Assembly: GCA_900314495.1 (NCBI GenBank)
Contig: OMVJ01000008.1
Coordinates: 1 to 64,000 of the forward strand
DNA: 64,000 bases
DNA from: an uncultured Olsenella sp.
GTDB taxonomy: Bacteria > Actinomycetota > Coriobacteriia > Coriobacteriales > Atopobiaceae
Reading direction: 5' to 3'
Shown here: one piece after another, positions 55,588 to 64,000 of the stretch
Layout of the letters: each line of letters begins with the position of its first letter
Numbering within the stretch: the first letter of the stretch is position 1
Program-made: the position numbers and the translations under genes
The notes under the pieces: model-generated
What the model was told of the DNA's origin: nothing
The model's database searches: none
What the model saw: only the letters and a program-made list of their open reading frames with translations

Positions 55588-56979
55588 ATGCCGGCAAGCG
55601 ACTACGAGATTAACCCCACGCGTGCGATTCTTGGCCAGGAGGGGGTCATGCCCCAGGACCCCGCGGCGGAGAAGTCCGTCCTCTCCGCAATGCTGGTTTC
55701 GCAGGACGCGCTGCAGGATGCGCTTGTCGAGCTCAAGGACGAGGACTTCTACATCCCCTCCAACCGCAAGATCTATGCCGCCATGCGCGCCCTCTTCGAC
55801 CGCAACAGCCCCGTGGACCCGGTGTCCTTGGCGGACTACCTGAAGTCCGAGGGAGAGCTGGAGAAGGTGGGCGGCATGGCCTACCTGCTTGACCTGGGCA
55901 ACAACACCTTTGCCCTGGCGGGTTGGCGCCACCATGCCGAGATGCTGCGCCGCGACAACACGCTGCGCCGCATGATCACCGCATCCGCGCAGATCAGCGC
56001 CCTGGCCTTCGACGCGCCGGAGGACACCAAGGAGGTCATTGACTCCGCGGAGCGCATGATCCTCTCCGTGACGGGTGACGACATCAAGTCCAACTACTCC
56101 ACGCTGGAAGAGGTCATGGAGCAGCTCTACAACGAGCTGGGAGACATGGCCGCCTCGGGCACCCAGAGCTTTGGCGTCAACACGGGCTACCCGGGCATTG
56201 ACCAGCGGCTTCTTGGCCTGCGCCCCGGACAGATGGTGGTGGTTGGCGCTCGCCCCGGCGTGGGAAAGACGTCCTTCGCACTCAATCTGTGCGTCAACGC
56301 CGCGGCCGAGGGCGCCAGCGTCGCCTTCTTCTCGCTGGAGATGTCAAAGATAGAGATTGCGCAGCGCCTGCTCTCCGCCCAGGCAAAGATCGGCCTCATG
56401 GACATCCGTTCCGCCAACATTCGGGACAACCAGTGGCCGCAGATTCTTGAGGCGACGCAGGACCTGAGCAAGCTGGACATCATGATTGACGACACGCCGG
56501 GTACCACGGTGACGGAGATTCGCGCCAAGGCCCGCCGCATGCTCCACGGCAAGGAGAAGGGCCTGGTCATCATTGACTACCTGCAGCTTCTTTCCGCGCC
56601 CGCAGGCACCAACCGCAACGACAACCGCGCGACCATAGTCGGAGACATGTCCCGTGGCATCAAGATCATGGCCAAGGACCTGGGCGTGCCCGTGGTGGCG
56701 CTCTCGCAGCTGAACCGCGTGGTTGAGGGCCGCACCGGCAAGCGGCCGCAGCTCTCGGACCTGCGCGAGTCTGGCTCCATCGAGCAGGACGCAGACATCG
56801 TCATCCTCCTGGACCGCTCCATGACCGACGAGGAGGCGGAGCGCAACGATCGGCCGGACAAGGACGTGACCGAGTTCATAATTGCCAAGAACAGGTCGGG
56901 CCCGCTGGCGGTGGTTCCGCTCATGTTCCTGCCTGGCTCGACCAAGTTCGTGGAGGTGGACCAGACGCACTCCGAGTAG
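55588..56979 (+). CDS. dnaB: Replicative DNA helicase DnaB
   Basis: A 463-residue RecA-fold hexameric helicase. N-terminal domain with PQDPAAEKSVLSAML, then P-loop GARPGVGKTSFAL, Walker B LVIIDYLQLL and the late SGSIEQDADIVILL. It lacks an intein. It unwinds the fork and interacts with primase; the DciA gene in this window encodes its likely loader. AAGGGG lies upstream of the ATG. Confidence 0.97.
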   Translation: MPASDYEINPTRAILGQEGVMPQDPAAEKSVLSAMLVSQDALQDALVELKDEDFYIPSNRKIYAAMRALFDRNSPVDPVSLADYLKSEGELEKVGGMAYLLDLGNNTFALAGWRHHAEMLRRDNTLRRMITASAQISALAFDAPEDTKEVIDSAERMILSVTGDDIKSNYSTLEEVMEQLYNELGDMAASGTQSFGVNTGYPGIDQRLLGLRPGQMVVVGARPGVGKTSFALNLCVNAAAEGASVAFFSLEMSKIEIAQRLLSAQAKIGLMDIRSANIRDNQWPQILEATQDLSKLDIMIDDTPGTTVTEIRAKARRMLHGKEKGLVIIDYLQLLSAPAGTNRNDNRATIVGDMSRGIKIMAKDLGVPVVALSQLNRVVEGRTGKRPQLSDLRESGSIEQDADIVILLDRSMTDEEAERNDRPDKDVTEFIIAKNRSGPLAVVPLMFLPGSTKFVEVDQTHSE

Positions 56980-57061
56980 GGGAGAGCCGCCGGAGCTGGC
57001 GCGGCAGGGCGGAACGCGGAACCAACGCGGAACGCACGCACCGGAATAGTAAGTGTTATGT

Positions 57062-57096
57062 GGCACGCCCCCGCAAAAAGGGGCGTGCCGTATACT
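57062..57096. promoter_or_regulatory. Hairpin and -10 box upstream of purA
   Basis: A 10-base stem GGCACGCCCC / GGGGCGTGCC (57062-57089, 8-base loop) ends two bases before TATACT (57091-57096). The hairpin may terminate dnaB transcripts while the -10 box starts the purA transcript; no good -35 is seen, since the hairpin occupies that position. Confidence 0.5.
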
Positions 57097-57165
57097 TAAT
57101 GTCTGTTGAGCTTTCACTCAAGGCGCGTGAACGCGCGCATGTGCAGACCGACGAAGGGGATTTAG

Positions 57166-58446
57166 ATGGCTGCGGACGTTCTTGTTGGTACTCAGTGGGG
57201 CGACGAGGGCAAGGGTAAGGTTACCGACCTCATTTCGGGCGACTACGACGTCGTCTGCCGCTATGCCGGTGGCGCTAACGCCGGCCATACGGTCATTGCG
57301 GGCGGTCACAAGCTCGCGCTGCACCAGGTGCCGTCGGGCGTCATGTACCCCAACACCTACCCCGTCATCGGCAACGGCTGCATCGTTGACCCCGAGGTCC
57401 TGCTGGGCGAGGTTGACACCCTGGAGGCCCAGGGCATCTCGTGCGACGACCTCAAGATTTCCGGCAACGCCCACATCGTCATGCCCTACCACAAGGACCT
57501 GGACGGTGCCCACGAGAAGAAGCTGGGGAAGAACCTCATTGGTACCACCAAGCGCGGCGTTGGTCCCACCTACATGGACAAGATGAACCGCACCGGCCTG
57601 CGCGTGCAGGACATGCTGGACGAGAAGATCTTCCGTCAGAAGCTGGAGGCCTCCCTGGCCTACACCAACCCCATTCTGGAGAAGGTGTACGGCCTGCCCA
57701 CCTATTCCGTGGACCAGATCTGCGAGACCTACCTGCCCTACGCGGAGCGCATCCGCCCCTACATCGTGGAGAGCTCCCTCTTCCTGAACGAGCAGCTGGA
57801 GGCCGGCAAGAACATCCTCTTCGAGGGCGCCCAGGCCACCATGCTGGACATCGACTTCGGCACCTACCCCTTCGTGACCAGCTCCAACTGCACCGCTGGT
57901 GGCGCGGTCACCGGTTCCGGCGTCGGCCCCACCAACATCAAGCGTGTGCTGGGCATTGCCAAGGCCTACCTCACCCGCGTCGGCTCCGGTCCCTTCCCGA
58001 CGGAGCTCTTTGACGAGGTGGGCGACAAGCTGGGCGAGGTCGGCCACGAGTACGGCGTTACCACGGGTCGCAAGCGCCGCTGCGGCTGGTACGACGCCGT
58101 GGTCGTCAACTACGCCGCCCGCGTGAACGGCCTGACGGACCTGGCCATCACCAAGCTGGACGTGCTCGGTTGCCTGGACGAAATCAAGGTCTGCGTGGCC
58201 TACGAGTGTGACGGCAAGGTCTACAAGACCGTGCCCGAGCACCAGAGCGTCTTCTACCACGCCAAGCCCGTGTACGAGACGCTGCCCGGCTGGAAGTGCG
58301 ACATCTCTGGCGTGCGCAACTTCTACCAGCTGCCGCGCGAGGCCAAGGACTACATCGACTTCCTGGAGCAGCTCGCCGGCGTGCGCGTGAGCATCATCAC
58401 CGTGGGCCCGGACCGCGAGCAGACCATCGACCGCTACTGGCACTAG
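57166..58446 (+). CDS. purA: Adenylosuccinate synthetase
   Basis: A 426-residue enzyme that joins IMP and aspartate using GTP. The N-terminus VGTQWGDEGKGKVTDL contains the catalytic Asp and P-loop-like GDEGKGK; GGANAGHT and the late TTGRKRRCGWYD follow. First step of the AMP branch of purine synthesis. The ATG has GGGGAT upstream. purD follows after 33 bases, so the two are probably co-transcribed. Confidence 0.97.
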   Translation: MAADVLVGTQWGDEGKGKVTDLISGDYDVVCRYAGGANAGHTVIAGGHKLALHQVPSGVMYPNTYPVIGNGCIVDPEVLLGEVDTLEAQGISCDDLKISGNAHIVMPYHKDLDGAHEKKLGKNLIGTTKRGVGPTYMDKMNRTGLRVQDMLDEKIFRQKLEASLAYTNPILEKVYGLPTYSVDQICETYLPYAERIRPYIVESSLFLNEQLEAGKNILFEGAQATMLDIDFGTYPFVTSSNCTAGGAVTGSGVGPTNIKRVLGIAKAYLTRVGSGPFPTELFDEVGDKLGEVGHEYGVTTGRKRRCGWYDAVVVNYAARVNGLTDLAITKLDVLGCLDEIKVCVAYECDGKVYKTVPEHQSVFYHAKPVYETLPGWKCDISGVRNFYQLPREAKDYIDFLEQLAGVRVSIITVGPDREQTIDRYWH

Positions 58447-58479
58447 TCTCAACAGAACAGAAGGATTCTGGAGGTCATC

Positions 58480-59775
58480 ATGGCAGACGAAAAGGTGGAC
58501 ATTCTTCTTCTGGGTTCCGGCGGCCGCGAGCACGCGCTGCTGAAGAAGCTTGCCGAGTCCCCGCGCGCGGGCAAGCTGTACGTGGCCCCGGGCAACGGCG
58601 GCATGCTGCAGCAGGCCGAGCTCGCACCCGTGAACCAGGACTCTCCGGCCGAAGTTGCGGAGTGGGCGAAGACCCACGGCATCGGCCTAGTTGTCATTGG
58701 TCCGGAGGCCCCGCTGGTTGAGGGCGTTGGCGACGCCGTGCGCGCCGCGGGCATTCCCGCCTTCGGCCCCAACGCCGACGCCGCCCGCATGGAGGGCTCC
58801 AAGGAGTTCGCCAAGCAGGTCATGGCCAAGGCCGGCGTGCCCACGGCCGCCTACAAGAGCTTCACGGACGAGGCCTCCTGCGCCGCCTACGTGCGCGAGA
58901 TTGGTGGCCCCTGCGTGGTGAAGGCCGACGGCCTGGCCGCCGGCAAGGGCGTCATAGTTGCCCAGACCACCGAGCAGGCCCTGGAGGGCGTGCGCCAGTG
59001 CTTCTCGGGCCAGTTTGGCGACGCCGGCAACACCGTGGTGGTGGAGGAGATGCTGCAGGGCCCCGAGTGCAGCCTGCTCGCCCTTACGGACGGCACCACT
59101 CTGGTGCCCCTGGCCACCAGCCAGGACCACAAGCGCGCACTGGACGGCGACCGCGGCCTCAACACGGGCGGCATGGGCGTGTACAGCCCCGTGCCCATCC
59201 TGCTTCCCGGCGAGCTCGAGACCATGGTGGAGATCGAGAAGAAGGTCCTGGCGGAGCTCAACCGCGAGGGCATCAGGTACTCCGGCTGCCTGTACGGCGG
59301 CTTCATGCTGACCAAGGACGGCCCCAAGGTCCTGGAGTTCAACGCCCGCTTCGGCGACCCGGAGACCCAGGTCGTGCTGCCCCGCATGAAGGGTGACCTG
59401 GTGGAGTGCTTCCTGGCCTGCGACAACGGCACGCTGACGGAGGACATGGTGCAGTGGGAGGACGACTGGGCGGTCTCCGTGGTGCTGGCGTCCGCTGGCT
59501 ACCCCGGCCACTACGAGAAGGGCAAGAAGATCGTCGGCATAGACGATGCCAACGCGCTGGATGGCGTGACCGTGTACCACGCCGGCACCAAGCTGGCGGA
59601 GAACGGCGACATCCTCACCAACGGCGGCCGCGTGCTGGACGTCACGGCTGTGGCACCCACCTTCGAGGACGCTCGCAACAAGGCCTACGAGGCCTGCGAC
59701 AAGATCTGGTTCGAGGGCAAGACCTACCGCCACGACATTGGCATCAAGGCCATCAAGGGTCGCGCGAACCTGTAG
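58480..59775 (+). CDS. purD: Phosphoribosylamine-glycine ligase
   Basis: A 431-residue ATP-grasp ligase, second step of purine synthesis. Visible signatures: LLLGSGGREHAL at the N-terminus, GPEAPLVEG, KADGLAAGKGV in the ATP-grasp, and the family hallmark RFGDPETQVVLPR. Start with GGAGG upstream. Gene order purA-purD suggests a small purine operon. Confidence 0.97.
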   Translation: MADEKVDILLLGSGGREHALLKKLAESPRAGKLYVAPGNGGMLQQAELAPVNQDSPAEVAEWAKTHGIGLVVIGPEAPLVEGVGDAVRAAGIPAFGPNADAARMEGSKEFAKQVMAKAGVPTAAYKSFTDEASCAAYVREIGGPCVVKADGLAAGKGVIVAQTTEQALEGVRQCFSGQFGDAGNTVVVEEMLQGPECSLLALTDGTTLVPLATSQDHKRALDGDRGLNTGGMGVYSPVPILLPGELETMVEIEKKVLAELNREGIRYSGCLYGGFMLTKDGPKVLEFNARFGDPETQVVLPRMKGDLVECFLACDNGTLTEDMVQWEDDWAVSVVLASAGYPGHYEKGKKIVGIDDANALDGVTVYHAGTKLAENGDILTNGGRVLDVTAVAPTFEDARNKAYEACDKIWFEGKTYRHDIGIKAIKGRANL

Positions 59776-59898
59776 CGAGCGGTGTGAAATCCCCTCCACG
59801 GGGAATACTATAGCGTGAGCAACGTTGTGGTCGCGGTGGGCACAGCCTGCCGCGACCATTTTTACCAGCCAAGTTGTGCGCGTGTGCCGGAGGATGCC

Positions 59899-60669
59899 AT
59901 GATGGAGGACATGAGGGACGAGGGTATTCTGGGTGATTTCGAGGCACCGGGCAGGGACGACGTCTCTGCCGCTGCCGACGAGGTGGTGGACGCCGTGGAC
60001 GCCTACACCGTTGACGGCGATCGTTCCACGCAAGACCACGAGTCCGGCCGCCCCATGCGGCGCCACCTGGTCCTGGGTGACGAGGACCCGCGCGACGCCC
60101 AGCTTGCGGAGAAGGTAGTCTCTGAGGACGTTGCCTGGACGGGCAAGATCTTCAACGTTGACCGGCTGAGGGTGGAGCTGCCCAACGGCCAGCAGGCCAT
60201 TCGCGACGTGGTGCGCCACCCCGGTGCCGTGGCCATTGTCGCCCTTACGGACGACGGCCGCATCTGCCTGGTGCGCCAGTACCGCACGTCGCTGGGTCGC
60301 GTCACGGTGGAGATTCCGGCCGGCAAGCTGGCGCCGGGGGAGGACCCCCTGGACTGTGCCAGGCGCGAGCTCAGGGAAGAGACGGGCATGGAGACGGAGA
60401 AGATCGCCTTCCTCACCACCATAGGCACCGGCGTCGGCTTTGCGGACGAGCTGATTCACATATACATGGCAACGGGCCTGCGCTTCTCCAGGAGCGACCC
60501 AGATGCGGACGAGTTCATCAACGTTGACCTGGTGGAGCTGCCGGAGTTCATCGACGCCGTGCTGGACGGCAGGATCGAGGACGCCAAGACCGTGGTGGGT
60601 GCCCTCATCTGCGACGCGGTGGCGCACAGGCTTTCGCCCGTGGCGGGAATGGCGGACGGGGACGCATAG
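59899..60669 (+). CDS. Nudix hydrolase, ADP-ribose pyrophosphatase-like
   Basis: The protein of 256 residues carries a complete Nudix box, GKLAPGEDPLDCARRELREE followed by TGME, preceded by VRQYRTSLGRVTVEIPAG typical of ADP-ribose pyrophosphatases. These cleave ADP-ribose and related compounds to AMP. About 75 acidic residues precede the Nudix fold and are not part of it. The ATG with GGAGG five bases upstream was chosen; a GTG 84 bases upstream is in frame but its codons read as leader. Confidence 0.85.
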   Translation: MMEDMRDEGILGDFEAPGRDDVSAAADEVVDAVDAYTVDGDRSTQDHESGRPMRRHLVLGDEDPRDAQLAEKVVSEDVAWTGKIFNVDRLRVELPNGQQAIRDVVRHPGAVAIVALTDDGRICLVRQYRTSLGRVTVEIPAGKLAPGEDPLDCARRELREETGMETEKIAFLTTIGTGVGFADELIHIYMATGLRFSRSDPDADEFINVDLVELPEFIDAVLDGRIEDAKTVVGALICDAVAHRLSPVAGMADGDA

Positions 60670-60874
60670 GCGCGGCCGGTGGTCAACCTATGCATTGGAC
60701 GCTTGGTTGGGGCGCCGGGGTGCATCGTGGTGATGATTCCAAGAATCCCCACCGAGCCCAGAACGGGTGGCGCCGTTGCTTATACTTTTCTAGAAAGCCA
60801 TGCGCAAGGCAGGGGGGCGGCGCGTTCTCCTGTGACGGACCATGAATGCAGCACATCGACCATGGAGTGCCACC

Positions 60875-61825
60875 GTGCCCAGAAGAAACCAGGAATACGC
60901 ACGCGTCCAGACCAACTCGCTGTCCGCTGACGAGGCCGAGAAGCTCTTTGCCACCGTCGACGAGACGGGCCATACCAACGAGGAGACTGCGGCGCGCCAG
61001 CGCCGTCACCGCAAGGACACGGGCAACGGCGTGGACGTGGACCCGCTGGCGGGCGAGGACCCCTCTGGCTCCAACATCGGCAAGACCATCGCGAAGGCTG
61101 CCTCCGCCTTCGTGATCATTGCTTTCGTGGTCATCGTGGGCAGCCAGCTGTACTTTGGCTACGTCCGCCGCGAGAACACGGCCAACCTGTCTGAGTCCGT
61201 CTCGGTCAGCAGCGTGGCGCGTGCCCTGGACGGCGGCGTGGAGTGGGGCAACGGCTTCACGCAGTTCCCGGAGGACTACTCCGTGCAGGAGGCCGACCAG
61301 AATACCGGCCGCATTGAGGTCACCGTCACGGACACCACGTCCGAGACCCCGCTGGAGGTAGTTGCCGGCTCCCAGGTACAGGCAACGGCCTTCGCCGTCA
61401 ACTCGCTGCTGAACCCCAACATAAACACCGTCATCTACCACGTGCAAGTGCACAAGGACGCAGAGGGCAACATCCAGAGGAACTCCCTCTTCGGCTTCTT
61501 CCGTCCCACGGGCGAGCTCAGGCCGTTCATGACCTTCATCTGGACGAAGACGGTGAACGAGAACAACGAGGTGCGCTTCAACTGCACCATTGCCGGCATG
61601 GACGACGACCTGCAGGAGGAGCTGCGCTCGCAGATCACCTCTCGCTTCACCCCGTCGGCGATTCTGGGCATTGCCACCGGGTCCGACGAGGGCTCCAGCG
61701 CAACGGGCTCCAGCGCCACGCTGGAGGGCTCCGCGGATGCGGGCTCAAGTGCGGAGGACGCGCCTGCTGCCGAGAAGGGCAGCTCCGCTTCCGGCACGGA
61801 GGCCAGCTCGGACGGCTCGAAGTAG
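60875..61825 (+). CDS. Single-pass membrane protein of unknown function with Ser-rich tail
   Basis: A 316-residue protein: about 70 charged cytoplasmic residues, one helix at about 78-96 (AFVIIAFVVIVGSQLYFGY), an extracytoplasmic domain of about 150 residues with alternating strands (RIEVTVTDTTSE, TVIYHVQVHKDAEG, FMTFIWTKTVNENNEVRFNC), and a Ser/Ala/Gly/Glu tail. I do not recognise a family. The start is the GTG with GGAG close upstream; an ATG 33 bases earlier is the alternative. It precedes another membrane protein gene by about 80 bases. Confidence 0.7.
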   Translation: MPRRNQEYARVQTNSLSADEAEKLFATVDETGHTNEETAARQRRHRKDTGNGVDVDPLAGEDPSGSNIGKTIAKAASAFVIIAFVVIVGSQLYFGYVRRENTANLSESVSVSSVARALDGGVEWGNGFTQFPEDYSVQEADQNTGRIEVTVTDTTSETPLEVVAGSQVQATAFAVNSLLNPNINTVIYHVQVHKDAEGNIQRNSLFGFFRPTGELRPFMTFIWTKTVNENNEVRFNCTIAGMDDDLQEELRSQITSRFTPSAILGIATGSDEGSSATGSSATLEGSADAGSSAEDAPAAEKGSSASGTEASSDGSK

Positions 61826-61906
61826 AAGTCATCGCTTGCCAGACACACCGGTTGGCCGTGCCGCGTGAGCAACCAGAACAAGAGGCCAACCAGAGGGTGG
61901 GTTAGC

Positions 61907-62905
61907 ATGATTTGTCCTGCTTGTGGTGCTCAGGTTCCCGACGGCATTCCCGAATGCCCGCACTGCCACACTGTCCTGGATGTGACGCGGGCGGTGGCCC
62001 AGCCAAGCGCATTCGACCCGGTTGCGGGCGATGCCGGTACCCGTGCGGGCTCCCATTACGCCCGTCACGCCCGCCGCACCATCAACGTGCCAAGCGTTGA
62101 GGACGAAACCCGCCCCATGGCGGACCTGACCGCTGGCCAGACCTCGGTGGACCGGACGGTTGCGGACAGGACCGTTGCAACCCGCATGCAGGCTGGTGAC
62201 ACAACGGCGCAGAGGCCCGTTGTGCCGGAGGTTCAGCGCACGCAGGTGTACTCGGTGCAGCAGAGGCACGCCTACCAGGAGCGCGCGGAAGAGGCCTACC
62301 GGGGCCGCCCGGCGCCGCAACCCGCCTACCAGAATCCCGCGCCACGCGGCTACGCGCCGCAGGCACAGCCACCGGCGGCGCAGCCCTGGCCAGCTGGGTA
62401 CCAGCAGGAATACGCCCAGCCGGGACGCGAGGTGAAGCCCGTCAAGCGCGGGCCGTCCGTCGGCTCCATATTCGGGCTCGTGCTGGGTCTGGCCGCCGTG
62501 TACTTCTCGGTGCAGCCGTGGTTCACCCTGCCTGACGTTGGGGGCGTGCGCATATTCGACCTGCCGCGCCTGACCAGCTACGCGAACCAGGTGCTTGCCT
62601 ACTTTGGAGCGACGCAGGAAGTGGACCCGTTCATGTACGGCTACCTTGGCGTCTGGGCGCTGGGCTGCGTGCTCACGGTTGTGGGTGGCATCGTGGGCAT
62701 TGCCTCGCGCAGGAAGGGCACCATGATTTTTGGCCTGGTGCTGCTCCTGCTTGTGGCCGCTGCCTTCCTGGCTGGTGCCTGGTACGTGCAGACCAATTAC
62801 GCCGCGCTCCAGACCGTGGTCGCTTACTCTGTGGACCTGTTCCAGCCCGGTGCCGCGGCGGGGTGCGCGCTCCTGGCAATCATTTTGGGAGCTGCCATCC
62901 GCTAG
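61907..62905 (+). CDS. Zinc-ribbon multi-pass membrane protein
   Basis: A 332-residue protein. An N-terminal zinc ribbon (CPAC at 3-6, CPHC at about 17-20) is followed by a low-complexity Pro/Ala/Gln/Tyr linker to about residue 185, and then about four hydrophobic helices in the last 150 residues. The layout (zinc ribbon, disordered linker, membrane part) parallels the first gene of the window, but the membrane part is not homologous by eye. The ATG with GAGGGTGGG upstream was chosen over a GTG 42 bases upstream. Confidence 0.78.
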   Translation: MICPACGAQVPDGIPECPHCHTVLDVTRAVAQPSAFDPVAGDAGTRAGSHYARHARRTINVPSVEDETRPMADLTAGQTSVDRTVADRTVATRMQAGDTTAQRPVVPEVQRTQVYSVQQRHAYQERAEEAYRGRPAPQPAYQNPAPRGYAPQAQPPAAQPWPAGYQQEYAQPGREVKPVKRGPSVGSIFGLVLGLAAVYFSVQPWFTLPDVGGVRIFDLPRLTSYANQVLAYFGATQEVDPFMYGYLGVWALGCVLTVVGGIVGIASRRKGTMIFGLVLLLLVAAAFLAGAWYVQTNYAALQTVVAYSVDLFQPGAAAGCALLAIILGAAIR

Positions 62906-62953
62906 CGGCAAGCGTGTGTGTGGCAGGCAAAGGGAAGACAGACGCAAGCTGAC

Positions 62954-63826
62954 TTATGCCAGCAGGGCGGCAATCTTCCCGAGCCTGCTCTCGAAGCTGA
63001 TGCCGCGAAGCTCGTAGTCTGGCTGCGCGGGTGTAATGGACATGGCGTCGAACACGAACATGCCGGCAAACGCGACGGCGTCGTGCAGGTTCTTGCCAGC
63101 CATGATGGCCGCGAGCAGCGTGCTGGCATAGAGGTCGCCCGTTCCGTGCAGCATGAAGGGCTGGAGCGGACCGGAAATCTCCTCGAAGTCAACGTCCTGA
63201 CCCGCGACGTAGTTGCGGATGAGGCCGTCGTCGTGCACGATGCCCTTGAGTATCACGTTCTTCGCGCCCATGCCCAGCAGTGCGTCCATGATCCTGCCAA
63301 CGTACTCCCTGGGCACGTCCTGGCCCTCATAGGGAATGCCGGTCAGGATGCTGGCCTCGGTCAGGTTTGGCGTCAGGATGTCAGACCCCTCAACCAGGCC
63401 CTTCATGGCCTCGCACATCTCGTCCGTGTAGGTTGCGTACTTCTTGCCTCCGTCACCCATGACCGGGTCCACCAGGCGCAGCGCGCCGGGGTATTCCCGG
63501 TTCAGGCGCAGAATGGTGCTGACCTGCTCGGCCGACCCCAGGAAGCCGGAATAGATGGCATCAAGCTGGATGCCCTCCTGCTGCCAGGCGTCAAGGTACG
63601 CGTTGAGCATGCTGGTGGTGTCGTGCATGTGGAACACCGGGAAGCGCGTGTGGGCCGAGAAGAGCGACGTCGGGACGGGGCAGACGTCGCAACCCGCGGC
63701 GGAGAGCACGGGGATGGCAACGCCCAGCGAGCACTTGCCGTACCCGCACAGGTCGTGGACCGCGGCTATGCGGGGGAGCACCGCCCCGGTGCGCTTGTAG
63801 AGGTACAGGTCTTTTGCAGCGGTCAT
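62954..63826 (-). CDS. Pyridoxal/pyridoxamine kinase (PdxK/PdxY family)
   Basis: A 290-residue ribokinase-fold enzyme phosphorylating B6 vitamers in the salvage pathway to pyridoxal phosphate. Signatures: VHDLCGYGKCSLG near the N-terminus, YSGFLGS, VDPVMGDGGKKY, TPNLTEASILTG, and the anion-hole/catalytic base segment HGTGDLYASTLLA (Asp in GTGD). The start ATG has GGAGG upstream; the frame extends 32 codons further to no benefit. It is convergent with the zinc-ribbon gene. Confidence 0.92.
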   Translation of the reverse strand: MTAAKDLYLYKRTGAVLPRIAAVHDLCGYGKCSLGVAIPVLSAAGCDVCPVPTSLFSAHTRFPVFHMHDTTSMLNAYLDAWQQEGIQLDAIYSGFLGSAEQVSTILRLNREYPGALRLVDPVMGDGGKKYATYTDEMCEAMKGLVEGSDILTPNLTEASILTGIPYEGQDVPREYVGRIMDALLGMGAKNVILKGIVHDDGLIRNYVAGQDVDFEEISGPLQPFMLHGTGDLYASTLLAAIMAGKNLHDAVAFAGMFVFDAMSITPAQPDYELRGISFESRLGKIAALLA

Positions 63827-64000
63827 GGCGTCGCCTCCGTCGAAGTTCTGGTGTCTGTAGAGAGTAACGCCTTGGCGGCGCATGTCCAGCATCCCTACAT
63901 TTTGTCTACGAGACGGGAACATAGCCGCGTGGCGGTGACTCGGCGCGGCTGGCCCGAGGGCCTGATTCGTGGCGTTTCGAACGTGCCGCTGCGCGATGTC

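Overview
The window is a high-GC chromosomal segment around a replication origin. From left to right, its core gene order runs through parB-parA-rsmG, jag-yidC-yidD-rnpA-rpmH, dnaA-dnaN-recF-dciA-gyrB-gyrA, and rpsF-ssb-rpsR-rplI-dnaB. Two perfect parS sites, the RecF/DciA/GyrB order, a GyrA quinolone loop with Ala-Ser as in actinobacteria, and a DUF2232 gene between rpsR and rplI all point to an actinobacterium. Paired WYL regulators, DUF4013 and DUF5050 membrane proteins and acidic low-complexity tails suggest a coriobacterium of the Olsenella/Atopobium type. The phylum is well supported; the family is inference, because no 16S gene is present.

Layout. 0-3.4 kb: a zinc-ribbon membrane protein divergent from a CapA-like protein. 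3.4-9.1 kb: a defence/toxin island with an MmeI-type restriction-modification enzyme behind two near-identical palindromes, two Fic proteins, a degenerate C-terminal stub of a second restriction gene and a small gene overlapping the second fic; it ends at tRNA-Lys. 9.2-15.8 kb: a DUF4143 ATPase, an M29 aminopeptidase, a Bcr/CflA exporter, a cysteine-desulfidase-family protein and an alpha/beta hydrolase. 15.8-22.6 kb: a tRNA-Gly(CCC) gene carrying an internal 34-base tandem duplication, a 1,434-residue M28-like membrane protein split by about 1,000 acidic residues, and two overlapping WYL regulator genes rich in the heptamer GTAATAC. 22.6-27.8 kb: DinG-type exonuclease-helicase, ddl and rlmN.

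27.9-33.3 kb is the leftward origin arm (partition, ribosome methylation, membrane insertion, RNase P, L34). 33.3-36.9 kb holds the origin: DnaA-box-like sites on both sides of dnaA and, between dnaA and dnaN, two boxes followed by a DnaA-trio-like run and an AT-rich stretch. A GHKL ATPase with a Tyr/Gln/Pro linker and a winged helix sits between rpmH and dnaA. 36.9-44.7 kb is the rightward replication operon. 44.8-52.4 kb: a bifunctional-nuclease-family protein, tRNA-Ile and tRNA-Ala, an SDR enzyme, a tail-anchored protein with two ribbon-helix-helix-like domains, typA, two tRNA-Ser genes and a DUF4013 protein. 52.6-57.0 kb is the rpsF-to-dnaB operon. 57.1-64 kb: purA, purD, a Nudix hydrolase, two envelope proteins and a pyridoxal/pyridoxamine kinase.

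The most unusual items are the duplicated tRNA-Gly, the GTAATAC clusters, the interrupted M28-like protein, the membrane-anchored double ribbon-helix-helix protein with nested inverted repeats at its promoter, and the palindromes before the restriction gene. Function statements rest on motifs read by eye; no database search was run.
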